In this document: piece by piece, positions 7,752 through 15,160 of the stretch
Numbering within the stretch: position 1 is the stretch's first letter
How the letters are laid out: each line of letters starts with the position of its first letter
Assembly: GCA_002722095.1 (NCBI GenBank)
Contig: PBKG01000003.1
Span: 1 to 35,979, forward strand
Reading direction: 5' to 3'
Length of the DNA: 35,979 nucleotides
From: Rhodospirillaceae bacterium
GTDB taxonomy: Bacteria; Pseudomonadota; Alphaproteobacteria; UBA8366
Notes under the pieces: generated by a model
What the model was told of the DNA's origin: nothing
Database searches by the model: none
What the model saw: the letters and a program-made list of their open reading frames with translations, nothing else
Made by a program: the position numbers and the translations under genes

Positions 7752-9488
7752 ATGCCGAAGAAAAAGAGGATCACGCCGGACCAGTTGCGCAGTCAGCGCT
7801 GGTACAAAGGCGTCACCTTAAGCAGCTTTACCCATCGCTCGCGTTCGAAGCAGATGGGTTACGGCCCGGACGAGTTTCACGACAAGCCCGCGATCGCCAT
7901 CGTCAACACCTGGAGCGATATCAATCAGTGCCATGCGCATTTCAAATATCGCATCGACGATGTGAAGCGGGGCATCTGGCAGGCAGGCGGATTCCCGGTC
8001 GAATTGCCGGCGATGAGCCTGTCGGAGCCCTTCGTCAAACCGTCGACCATGCTTTACCGCAACATGTTGGCGATGGAGGCGGAAGAACTTTTGCGCAGCC
8101 ACCCCATCGATGGCGCCGTCCTGATGGGCGGCTGCGACAAGACCACGCCGGCGCTCTTGATGGCCGCCTGCAGCATGAATATCCCCGCCATATATGTTCC
8201 GGCGGGGCCCATGCTGCGCGGTAATTATCGCAACCAGTTTCTCGGATCCGGCACGGACAGTTGGCGTTTTTGGGACGAACTTCGTGCCGGCACGATTTCC
8301 GAAGACGAATGGTATGAAGCGGAGAGCGGCATCGCGCGCTCGCCGGGCCACTGTATGACCATGGGCACCGCATCGACGATGACCTCATCCGCCGAGGCAC
8401 TGGGCATGACATTGCCCGGCGCGGCCTCGATCCCGGCTGCGGATTCCAACCATGCGCGCATGTGTGCGTCCGCCGGCAAGCGCATTGTCGATATGGTCTG
8501 GGAGGATATGCGCCCAGCCGATCTGATCAGCCGCGAAAGCCTCGAAAACGCGATCACCACGGTAATGGCGCTCGGCGGCTCCACCAACGCGGCGATCCAT
8601 CTGCTTGCCATCGGCCATCGGCTGGATCTCGGCGTCGGGTTGGAAATGTTCGACACCCTGTCGCGCACCACCCCGGTGTTGGCGGATATTCAGCCGTCGG
8701 GCCGATTCCTGATGGAGGATTTCTATTACTCCGGCGGCTTGCGGGCGCTCCTGAACCGCATTCGCGATTGCCTGCACACGAACACGGCGACCGTGAACGG
8801 CAAGACGCTCGGCGAAAACATCGATGGCGCACAAGTCTTCAACGACGAGGTCATCCGAACTCTCGATAATCCCATGTCCGAAGAAGGCGGACTTGTGGTG
8901 CTGAAGGGCAATCTCTGTCCCGACGGCGCGGTGATCAAACACACCGCCGCCGATCCCAAGTTCCATAAACACACCGGCCCAGCGGTGGTGTTCGAGAGCC
9001 ATCCGGATCTACTTGCACGGATCGACGACCCCGACCTCGTGGTGACGCCGGAGAGCGTGATCGTGATGAAGAATGCGGGGCCCGTCGGTGGCCCCGGCAT
9101 GCCCGAATGGGGCATGCTCCCGATCCCGAAAAAGCTGTTACAGGCTGGCGTGCGCGACATCGTCCGCATTTCGGATGCGCGCATGAGCGGCACCTCCTAC
9201 GGCACTTGCGTGCTGCACGTGGCGCCGGAGGCGTTCGTCGGCGGCAACTTGGCGCTGGTCGAGACCGGCGACATGATCTCGCTCGATATCTTCGGCCGCT
9301 CGCTCAACATGGAAGTAAGCGACGAAGAGCTGGCCAAACGGCGCGCCGCCTGGACGCCGCCGGAGCCTCACTACAAACGCGGATATGGCTGGATGTATTC
9401 CAATCATATTCAGCAAGCGGACAAGGGCTGCGACTTCGACTTCCTGCAGTCCACCGAACCCATTCCAGAACCCGAACTTCACCATTGA
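7752..9488 (+). CDS. IlvD/Edd-family dehydratase, sugar-acid (L-arabinonate-like) type
   Basis: An iron-sulfur dehydratase converting a 2,3-dihydroxy or sugar acid to its 2-keto-3-deoxy product. The 578 residues and overall motif style match the pentonate/hexonate branch. The three cluster cysteines are visible: Cys60 in NTWSDINQCHAH, Cys128 in GGCDKTTP and Cys201 in SPGHCMTMGTASTM. The late motif DARMSGTSYGTCVLH carries the catalytic Ser. The spacing of these Cys is as in characterised L-arabinonate dehydratase. The next gene is a 2-keto-3-deoxy acid aldolase, which supports a sugar-acid rather than a branched-chain amino acid role. The start follows GGGGGAG. The exact sugar acid is not determined. 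Confidence 0.9.
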   Translation: MPKKKRITPDQLRSQRWYKGVTLSSFTHRSRSKQMGYGPDEFHDKPAIAIVNTWSDINQCHAHFKYRIDDVKRGIWQAGGFPVELPAMSLSEPFVKPSTMLYRNMLAMEAEELLRSHPIDGAVLMGGCDKTTPALLMAACSMNIPAIYVPAGPMLRGNYRNQFLGSGTDSWRFWDELRAGTISEDEWYEAESGIARSPGHCMTMGTASTMTSSAEALGMTLPGAASIPAADSNHARMCASAGKRIVDMVWEDMRPADLISRESLENAITTVMALGGSTNAAIHLLAIGHRLDLGVGLEMFDTLSRTTPVLADIQPSGRFLMEDFYYSGGLRALLNRIRDCLHTNTATVNGKTLGENIDGAQVFNDEVIRTLDNPMSEEGGLVVLKGNLCPDGAVIKHTAADPKFHKHTGPAVVFESHPDLLARIDDPDLVVTPESVIVMKNAGPVGGPGMPEWGMLPIPKKLLQAGVRDIVRISDARMSGTSYGTCVLHVAPEAFVGGNLALVETGDMISLDIFGRSLNMEVSDEELAKRRAAWTPPEPHYKRGYGWMYSNHIQQADKGCDFDFLQSTEPIPEPELHH

Positions 9489-9500
9489 GGAATTTCACCG

Positions 9501-10310
9501 ATGAAACTGCGTAAAAACAAATTCAAAGCCGCGATCCGCCGGGGGGACTATCAGATCGGCCTATGGTCGGGCCTGCGCTCGACACTGGTCGCCGAGATGC
9601 TGACCCAAGTCGCCGCCTTCGACTGGACCGTGGTCGATATGGAGCATTCGCCGAACGAACTCGGCGATGTATTGGTTCAGCTGCAAGTCGCCCAGCAGGG
9701 CCATGCAGAACCGATGGTTCGCGTGCCCTGGAACGAACCGGTGATCGTGAAACGCGTGCTCGATATCGGCGCCCAAACGCTGCTGTTTCCGATGGTTCAG
9801 AACGCCGAGGAAGCCGCCGCCGCCGTCGCCGCAACCCGGTACCCGCAGAACGGCGGCATTCGTGGCGTGATGAGCCTGGCGCGGATGAACAATTACGGAG
9901 CGACGCCGGATTATTATCTGAACGCGCACAAGGAGATTTGCGTCGTCGTCCAATGCGAGACCGAAGAAGCGGTCGAGAATATTCCCGAAATCGCCAAGGT
10001 CCCCGGCGTCGACGGCATTTTCGTCGGCCCCTCCGACCTCTCCGCCTCGATGGGACATATCGGCAATCCCTATCAAGAGGACGTGCAAAAAATGATCAAG
10101 AAGGCGGTCAATTACTGCAAGAAGGCCGGCAAGCCTGCCGGGTATCTGACCGGTGACGAGGCCCAGGCGCGCCAGATGCTCAACTGGGGCTATAACTTCG
10201 TCGCGGTCGGTTCGGACATGGCAGTATTGACCGGCGCCTCCCGCGCGTTGGCGGACCGTTTTCAGGATTTCGTCGCCAAGAAAGTCGCACGGCAGAAAAA
10301 GAAGAAGTAG
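9501..10310 (+). CDS. HpcH/HpaI-family class II 2-keto-3-deoxy acid aldolase
   Basis: A metal-dependent aldolase splitting a 2-keto-3-deoxy acid into pyruvate and an aldehyde. Seen residues match the HpaI active site: His49 (DMEHS), Arg74 (MVRVP), Glu153 (QCETEEA, metal) and Asp179 (GPSDLS, metal). Its 269 residues are close to the family's usual 255-265; the extra length includes a Lys-rich C-terminal tail. It is 12 bases after the dehydratase with GAGGAA before the ATG, so the two are coupled. 2-keto-3-deoxy-glucarate, -rhamnonate and 4-hydroxy-2-oxoheptanedioate aldolases are not separable here. The preceding sugar-acid dehydratase favours the first two kinds. Confidence 0.9.
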   Translation: MKLRKNKFKAAIRRGDYQIGLWSGLRSTLVAEMLTQVAAFDWTVVDMEHSPNELGDVLVQLQVAQQGHAEPMVRVPWNEPVIVKRVLDIGAQTLLFPMVQNAEEAAAAVAATRYPQNGGIRGVMSLARMNNYGATPDYYLNAHKEICVVVQCETEEAVENIPEIAKVPGVDGIFVGPSDLSASMGHIGNPYQEDVQKMIKKAVNYCKKAGKPAGYLTGDEAQARQMLNWGYNFVAVGSDMAVLTGASRALADRFQDFVAKKVARQKKKK

Positions 10311-10321
10311 CGGAGTATCCG

Positions 10322-11278
10322 ATGGCCGAAACCGTCATCGTTACCTCGAGCCTGGCCCCGCCCGGCAACGACACGCTGCCCCACGACCGGTTCGACTTCC
10401 ACGACTATCACCGCGCGGAAGACAAAGAAGCCTTGTTGGCCGACGTGGGCGACAAGGCGACCGGCGTCTGCTGTTCCGGTGCCGACGGTGTGCTCGATGC
10501 GGATTTGATGGACCGAATGCCGAACCTGAAAATGATCTCGGTATTAGGGGTCGGCTACAACACGGTCGATGTGGCCGCCGCCAAGGAACGCGGCATCATG
10601 GTCACCAATACGCCGGGTGTGTTGACCGACTGCGTCGCCGATATCGGTATGGCTCTGATGCTGGCGATCTCTCGTGGTGTGGTCGAGGGCGATCGCTATA
10701 CCCGTTCCGGCGATTGGATCGCCCATGGCATGATGACCTATACGACCAAGGTCACGGGAAAGCGTCTCGGTATCGTCGGCTTCGGGCGGATCGGACAGGC
10801 GGTAGCGAAACGGGCCGCCGGTTTCGATATGACGGTCGCTTATCAGGGTCCGAACGAAAAGCCCGACCTACCCAATAGCTATTACGCGGACCCGGTCGAG
10901 CTTGCGGCCAATGTGGACTTTCTTATGCTGACCTGCCCCGGCGGCCCGGCGACGGAAAAGCTGGTGAATGAGGATGTGCTAAAGGCGCTAGGTCCCGAGG
11001 GTTATCTGATCAATATCGCGAGAGGCTCCGTGGTCGACGAGCGCGCACTCGCCAAAGCCTTAAAGGCGGGCGATATCGCCGGCGCCGCGTTGGACGTGCT
11101 GGAGAAAGAACCGAGCGCGCCCGAAGACCTGATCGGCCTCGACAATGTCATCCTCCAGCCTCATCAGGCCAGCGCGACGAACGAAACCCGCCAGGCCATG
11201 GCAGATTTGATGGTCGAAAATCTGACGCTGTTTTTCGAAGGCAAGCCGGTAAAAACGCCGGTGCCGGAGATGGGGTAA
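10322..11278 (+). CDS. D-isomer-specific 2-hydroxyacid dehydrogenase (glyoxylate/hydroxypyruvate reductase-like)
   Basis: An NAD(P)-dependent cytoplasmic reductase of a 2-oxo acid, 318 residues. The Rossmann motif is VGFGRIGQA (152-160). The catalytic triad is visible as Arg234 (NIARGS), Glu263 (EKEPS) and His281 (QPHQAS). It lies 11 bases after the aldolase with CGGAG before the ATG, completing a three-gene unit. With the dehydratase and aldolase it could reduce glyoxylate, hydroxypyruvate or tartronate semialdehyde-type products, which is inference. It is convergent with the ubiquitin-like gene, with only 3 bases between the stop codons and therefore no room for a separate terminator. Confidence 0.9.
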   Translation: MAETVIVTSSLAPPGNDTLPHDRFDFHDYHRAEDKEALLADVGDKATGVCCSGADGVLDADLMDRMPNLKMISVLGVGYNTVDVAAAKERGIMVTNTPGVLTDCVADIGMALMLAISRGVVEGDRYTRSGDWIAHGMMTYTTKVTGKRLGIVGFGRIGQAVAKRAAGFDMTVAYQGPNEKPDLPNSYYADPVELAANVDFLMLTCPGGPATEKLVNEDVLKALGPEGYLINIARGSVVDERALAKALKAGDIAGAALDVLEKEPSAPEDLIGLDNVILQPHQASATNETRQAMADLMVENLTLFFEGKPVKTPVPEMG

Positions 11279-11281
11279 CCC

Positions 11282-11665
11282 CTAACCCGCCGTACAGTAG
11301 CGCGTGTTATGCCAGCCGGTGGTACAGCAAAAATCCGGTCGGCGGCCGACGCTATTGGTCCGTGCGACGATGTGCAGAATGGCCTCGTTATGAACCCCTT
11401 GCGAGCCGATCAACCGACTACGGGGATACCGTAAGGGCTTTCCGCGAAACGTCAGAATTTGGCTCTCGACCGGAATGCAAGAGACGGACGCGATGTGTTC
11501 CATAAATCCGCGCACGTTTTGGCTTCGGTCGACTTTAAATTCGAAAACCTGTCCCAATAGGGTCTTCACGAAGATCGTGTATTGGCTTTGCGCCGAAACT
11601 TCCGTCCCTAGACCGGTGAAACCGGTTAAAAAGGCGGAAATACAAAGCACCTTCACTATTCGCAT
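11282..11665 (-). CDS. Exported ubiquitin-fold protein
   Basis: A 127-residue protein. Residues 1-25 are a Sec signal peptide (MRIVK, hydrophobic core, VSA before Q26). Residues 29-102 align to ubiquitin through the whole beta-grasp fold: YTIFVKTLLG, IPVESQILTFRGKPL and ILHIVAR match the ubiquitin segments MQIFVKTLTG, IPPDQQRLIFAGKQL and TLHLVLR. By hand about 24 of 72 positions are identical. Lys6, Leu8, Lys48, His68 and Val70 are kept; Ile44 is Thr; most other ubiquitin lysines are absent. No Gly-Gly follows; instead there is a 25-residue tail with CC (113-114) and Cys124, which with Cys63 makes four cysteines. The ATG at 11665 has GGAG 8 bases upstream; a TTG at 11686 is less likely. No E1, E2 or JAMM gene is in the window. 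It is likely periplasmic or secreted; its function is unknown. Confidence 0.85.
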   Translation of the reverse strand: MRIVKVLCISAFLTGFTGLGTEVSAQSQYTIFVKTLLGQVFEFKVDRSQNVRGFMEHIASVSCIPVESQILTFRGKPLRYPRSRLIGSQGVHNEAILHIVARTNSVGRRPDFCCTTGWHNTRYCTAG

Positions 11666-11687
11666 TGTCTGCACTCCAATGCTCAAA

Positions 11688-11717
11688 TAATGGTTAACAA
11701 AACGTTAATAACCATTA
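11688..11717. promoter_or_regulatory. Perfect 9-bp inverted repeat upstream of the ubiquitin-like gene
   Basis: TAATGGTTA (11688-11696) and TAACCATTA (11709-11717) are perfect inverted copies with a 12-base A+T-rich spacer. Half-site centres are 21 bases apart, two helical turns, as for a dimeric repressor or activator. The dyad ends 23 bases before the ATG, next to the ribosome site, on a stretch much richer in A+T than its surroundings. An operator is the first guess. An RNA hairpin covering the leader is the alternative. Confidence 0.5.
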
Positions 11718-11741
11718 AATAGTGCGAAATAGTGATGATGT

Positions 11742-11762
11742 CTACAGATTTTTTTACTGTAG
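11742..11762. other. Palindrome with T-rich loop between the M81 and ubiquitin-like genes
   Basis: CTACAG-ATTTTTTTA-CTGTAG is a perfect 6-bp inverted repeat beginning 17 bases past the M81 stop on the minus strand. The homopolymer is in the loop and reads as A on the transcribed strand, so it is not a standard intrinsic terminator. It may be a second protein-binding site for the ubiquitin-like gene or a weak 3' hairpin. Confidence 0.35.
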
Positions 11763-11778
11763 TTACTGTGGATAGTGC

Positions 11779-13299
11779 TCAGGATTTAGCCAGATCCCAC
11801 ACCGCATCTTCGTCGACGGGGTAACATGGCCGTGGCAGCGCCTTCCAATCGAAGCGAGTCAGTACCGGTGTCGTCATGCCCGGGGCGTCCACTTCGAATA
11901 TCTCGTCATTTTCGAAGAAAATATCGAAGCCGGCACGGAAATGGCCGCGGGACTTGAGCGCTACCGTAGAGAACGAGGCGATATCGAGGCCGAATGCTTC
12001 GATCAGCGCGGGATCGTACATTTGCATGCGACGGCTAATTACGAGCAATGTCATACCGCCAAGTTTGAGCGCCGCCGCGGGGCCGATTTTCATGGTGCGC
12101 CCGGCTCGGCAACCGCGCCGCCCGGGTACGAAGCCATCCGAAAGCGCCAGCACCTCGACTTCGCGGGTGAAGGTTTCGGTGAAGTCGTATGCGGGCTCGC
12201 GGTTGAAAGTTGCCTCGAATTTAGCGCCGATGCCGTTTTCGTGGGCTTCCGCCGCGACCGCAGGATCGGAGAACAAGCCAAAACAGACATTTTCCACGCC
12301 GGCCTCGATTAGCGGCAGCAAAAGACCCGTCGTATTGCCGCACCCGCCACCACCCGGGTTGTCGGCCACATCCGCAAGACACACCTTCTTGGCGCCGCCG
12401 GACTGTCCGGCCGCTACCGCTTGGGCGACCGCGTCTTCGATCGGCGTCAGGCGCACGAGAAAATCCTCCCGCCCCGCCCATATCTCTTGTGCCAACCGGT
12501 CGGTAATCTCATCCACCGCCGCCTGCTCTCCATAGGCCATCGCCGTGAGGCCGCATTTCGAGAGGTCCGCAAAGGAGAAGGAACCGACCACGGAAACGCT
12601 CACAAGGTCGTCGTTTTCCTCCTGTGCCTTGGTCGCAGCCCGGATGGCATCGGCGTAGGTACCCCGCGGGGCGGTCAGCAATCGGACCGAAGGTGGCGTG
12701 ATCGGTAAGCGCACGCGCGCCTTGGCAAATCGTTCGCCCTCAAGCATTCGCCTTAGGATATGCGCTGCTTCGGTGGCGCGTTCCGGCTGATCCACATGGG
12801 GATTGGTCTTGTAGGAAATGATGATGTCCGCATTGTCGATCATGCGCTCGGAAATATTGGCGTGAAGGTCGACGGTGACGACGACGGGAATCTCCGGCCC
12901 CACCACATCCCGTACCATCTCATAAAGTTCGCCGTCCGGATCCTCGTCGTGGGTGGCCGCCATGGCGCCGTGATTGCAGATATAGACCCCGTCCAAAGGT
13001 GCGGCATCCTCGAGCATCTTGCGGACGTCCGCGAGATAGCGCTTGAAAAAGCCCTCGTCGATCGGCCCCCAGGGTTCGTAATAGGTGCAGATTGTGGGTA
13101 CCGGGGTCCAATCGCCGGTCTCGTTCATCGTTTTGATGAAAGGCTTGATTTCGCGGGCCAGAATCGGCGCGTCCTTCGCCGCTTCCTCGAGTATCTCCTC
13201 ACCCACCAGGTAACAGGACTTCTTAAAGTCTTCCTCCGTCGTTACCGGACAAAAGGAATTCACCTCCAACATGATCGATACGATGCCAATCCGAGCCAT
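11779..13299 (-). CDS. M81-family metallopeptidase (MlrC-like)
   Basis: A 506-residue zinc hydrolase of the M81 family, named after MlrC, which degrades linearised microcystin in sphingomonads. Putative metal ligands are Asp144 and His146 (VDLHAN) and His168 (KTNPHVD), with His110 in CNHGAM also conserved. The C-terminal domain begins with the hallmark LADVADNPGGGGCGNTTG. There is no signal peptide, so it is cytoplasmic. Most family members are in bacteria that never meet microcystin and probably act on other peptides or amides, so toxin degradation is not implied. The start follows AGGGAGG. It is divergent from the cupin gene (124-base gap) and upstream of the ubiquitin-like gene on the same strand. 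Confidence 0.9.
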   Translation of the reverse strand: MARIGIVSIMLEVNSFCPVTTEEDFKKSCYLVGEEILEEAAKDAPILAREIKPFIKTMNETGDWTPVPTICTYYEPWGPIDEGFFKRYLADVRKMLEDAAPLDGVYICNHGAMAATHDEDPDGELYEMVRDVVGPEIPVVVTVDLHANISERMIDNADIIISYKTNPHVDQPERATEAAHILRRMLEGERFAKARVRLPITPPSVRLLTAPRGTYADAIRAATKAQEENDDLVSVSVVGSFSFADLSKCGLTAMAYGEQAAVDEITDRLAQEIWAGREDFLVRLTPIEDAVAQAVAAGQSGGAKKVCLADVADNPGGGGCGNTTGLLLPLIEAGVENVCFGLFSDPAVAAEAHENGIGAKFEATFNREPAYDFTETFTREVEVLALSDGFVPGRRGCRAGRTMKIGPAAALKLGGMTLLVISRRMQMYDPALIEAFGLDIASFSTVALKSRGHFRAGFDIFFENDEIFEVDAPGMTTPVLTRFDWKALPRPCYPVDEDAVWDLAKS

Positions 13300-13423
13300 C
13301 GCGCCCTCCCTCTAATTCGCCGATCAGTTATAAAGCGCGATGGCCGATGAAAACAACGCACCACCTTGACGATACTTCACCGCTCCGGTCTCTTATTCCA
13401 AAATCGCTTCGAGGGAGACAATC

Positions 13424-13798
13424 ATGAGCGATGACACATTATTCAACTTGAACGACGCCAGTTTGGGAATTCCGAGGGAACTGGCGCCCGGCATCAACAC
13501 ACGCATTTTTCCCGGCGAACAGGCCATGCTTTCAGTCGTTACGATCGATCCCAATGCCGAAGGCAAATTGCATCATCACCCGGAAGAACAATGGGGCGTT
13601 CTTCTAGAGGGATCTGCATTGCGCATTCAGGGTGACGGCGAGTTTCCCATAAAGAAGGGCGACTTTTGGCGCACGCCGGCCAACGTACCGCACACCATCA
13701 AAGCCGGACCCGAGGGGGCAACCATACTCGACATTTTCAGCCCGCCGCGCGATGAATACCGCAAAGCCGGAAGCGGCTTCGGCACCGATGACGCGTAA
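13424..13798 (+). CDS. Cupin-domain protein
   Basis: A small single-domain beta-barrel protein, 124 residues, typical for one cupin. Motif 1 is GKLHHHPEEQWGVLLEG, with His50 and His52 and Glu55 or Gln56 as likely metal ligands. Motif 2 is TPANVPHTIKAG with His90. Such proteins may be isomerases, dioxygenases, decarboxylases or sugar-acid binding proteins, and the sequence does not decide. The ATG follows GAGGGAG. It is the first gene of the long plus-strand catabolic run, with a TTGACG (13366-13371) upstream that could be a -35 element, although the matching -10 is poor. Confidence 0.85.
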   Translation: MSDDTLFNLNDASLGIPRELAPGINTRIFPGEQAMLSVVTIDPNAEGKLHHHPEEQWGVLLEGSALRIQGDGEFPIKKGDFWRTPANVPHTIKAGPEGATILDIFSPPRDEYRKAGSGFGTDDA

Positions 13799-13812
13799 GG
13801 ACACCTGACCAA

Positions 13813-15150
13813 ATGAGTGACGAACTTGCTACCCAAACCATCGCCGATTTCGTACTCGGCGCCCAGTTCGAAGATATCCCGAGCGACGTCCGTCACGAGG
13901 CACACCGAACGCTTTTGAATTGGATGGCCGTCGCGGTGGGCGGATGCCGACACGAATCCGTCGATATCGTGCTGGAAACACTACCGGCTGCCGATCAATC
14001 GGCTTCCGTTCTAGGCCGGTCCGAAAGAACCGACGGGCTCAATGCCGCTTTGGTCAATGGGATTTCAAGCCATGTGTTCGATTTCGACGACACTCACCTC
14101 GCCACCGCAATTCATCCGGCGGGGCCGGTACTGGCGGCGATACTGCCGATTGCCGAGCGACAACCCGTCACCGGCGCAGAGTTCATTCATGCCTTAATCC
14201 TAGGTATCGACGTTACCTGCCGGCTGGGCCAGTCGGTTTCCCCGGATCATTACAGCGTTGGCTGGCACATCTCGGGTACGGCAGGAATTTTCGGTGCCGC
14301 CGCCGCGGCCAGCCGACTGCTCGGCAACAATGCGGAGCAGACCCGCTGGGCCCTCGGGCTGGCGGCCACGCAGAGTTCGGGCATGCGGGAAATGTTCGGC
14401 TCCATGTGTAAAAGCTTCCACGTTGGAAATGCAGCCAAGAACGGCTTGATGTCGGCGATGCTGGCGAGCAAAGGCTTCACCAGTTCCGAGCAAGGTATCG
14501 AAGCCAAACGCGGCTGGGCCCATGTCACCTCCACCAAGCAAGACTTCTCGCGCATTACCGACAGGCTCGGCAAAAACTTTCTGATCATGGAAAACAGTTA
14601 CAAGCCTTTTGCCTGCGGGGTGGTGGTTCATCCCGGTATCGACGGGTGCATTCAATTGCGAAACGAGCATGATTTGACACCGGATGATATCGAAAGCATC
14701 GAATTGAAAGTTCATCCGTTGGTGCTGGAACTGACGGGCAAGACCGCGCCCCGGACCGGGCTCGAGGGAAAATTCAGCATCTATCACTCATGTGCCACGG
14801 CAATTCAGCACGGCAAGGGTGGCGAGACAGAGTTTTCCGACGAGGCCGTAAACGACCCAACAGCGGTATCGCTTCGAGAAAAAGTAAATGCAGAGATCGA
14901 CCCGTCAGTGCCTGCGGATGCCATGGGCATCACCATAACCACCAAGGACGGCCGGTCATTGGAAATATATGTGGAGAAAGCCTTAGGCAGTCTCGAGAAC
15001 CCGCTTGGCGATACCGCACTCGACGAAAAGACCCGCGACCTATGCCAGCCCCTTCTTGGGGACAGTGGCACCGAGAAATTGATAGAGACCTGCCGTGGCG
15101 CAGTCGAATTGGCTGATGCATCGGCGATAACAACGGCTGCAACGCCGTAA
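13813..15150 (+). CDS. MmgE/PrpD-family protein, first of a tandem pair
   Basis: A 445-residue member of the family that includes 2-methylcitrate dehydratase and cis-aconitate decarboxylase, which act on tricarboxylic and related acids without a metal cluster. Family features seen: FDFDDTH (the conserved Asp-Asp-Thr-His stretch) followed by HPAGPVLAAILPIAE, the helical GWHISGTAGIFGAAAAASRLLG, and the GMREMFGSMCKSFHVGNAAKNG region, then ENSYKPFACG. The start is 14 bases after the cupin stop. A second family member follows directly. The pair are clearly divergent from each other, so they probably have different substrates or form a hetero-oligomer. Substrate unknown. Confidence 0.88.
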   Translation: MSDELATQTIADFVLGAQFEDIPSDVRHEAHRTLLNWMAVAVGGCRHESVDIVLETLPAADQSASVLGRSERTDGLNAALVNGISSHVFDFDDTHLATAIHPAGPVLAAILPIAERQPVTGAEFIHALILGIDVTCRLGQSVSPDHYSVGWHISGTAGIFGAAAAASRLLGNNAEQTRWALGLAATQSSGMREMFGSMCKSFHVGNAAKNGLMSAMLASKGFTSSEQGIEAKRGWAHVTSTKQDFSRITDRLGKNFLIMENSYKPFACGVVVHPGIDGCIQLRNEHDLTPDDIESIELKVHPLVLELTGKTAPRTGLEGKFSIYHSCATAIQHGKGGETEFSDEAVNDPTAVSLREKVNAEIDPSVPADAMGITITTKDGRSLEIYVEKALGSLENPLGDTALDEKTRDLCQPLLGDSGTEKLIETCRGAVELADASAITTAATP

Positions 15151-15160
15151 GGAGAAAATC

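Noticed and set aside
11282..11665. Eukaryotic contamination as the source of the ubiquitin-like gene
   Set aside because: It is intronless, has a bacterial Sec signal and Shine-Dalgarno site, and sits 3 bases from a bacterial gene within a continuous bacterial contig. Identity to ubiquitin is only about a third.
11666..11686. TTG start for the ubiquitin-like gene
   Set aside because: It adds 7 residues before the signal peptide. The ATG at 11665 has GGAG at ideal spacing, and that GGAG would itself lie inside the longer frame.
11742..11762. Intrinsic terminator for the M81 gene
   Set aside because: The homopolymer lies in the loop and is A-rich on the transcribed strand, and there is no U-run after the stem.
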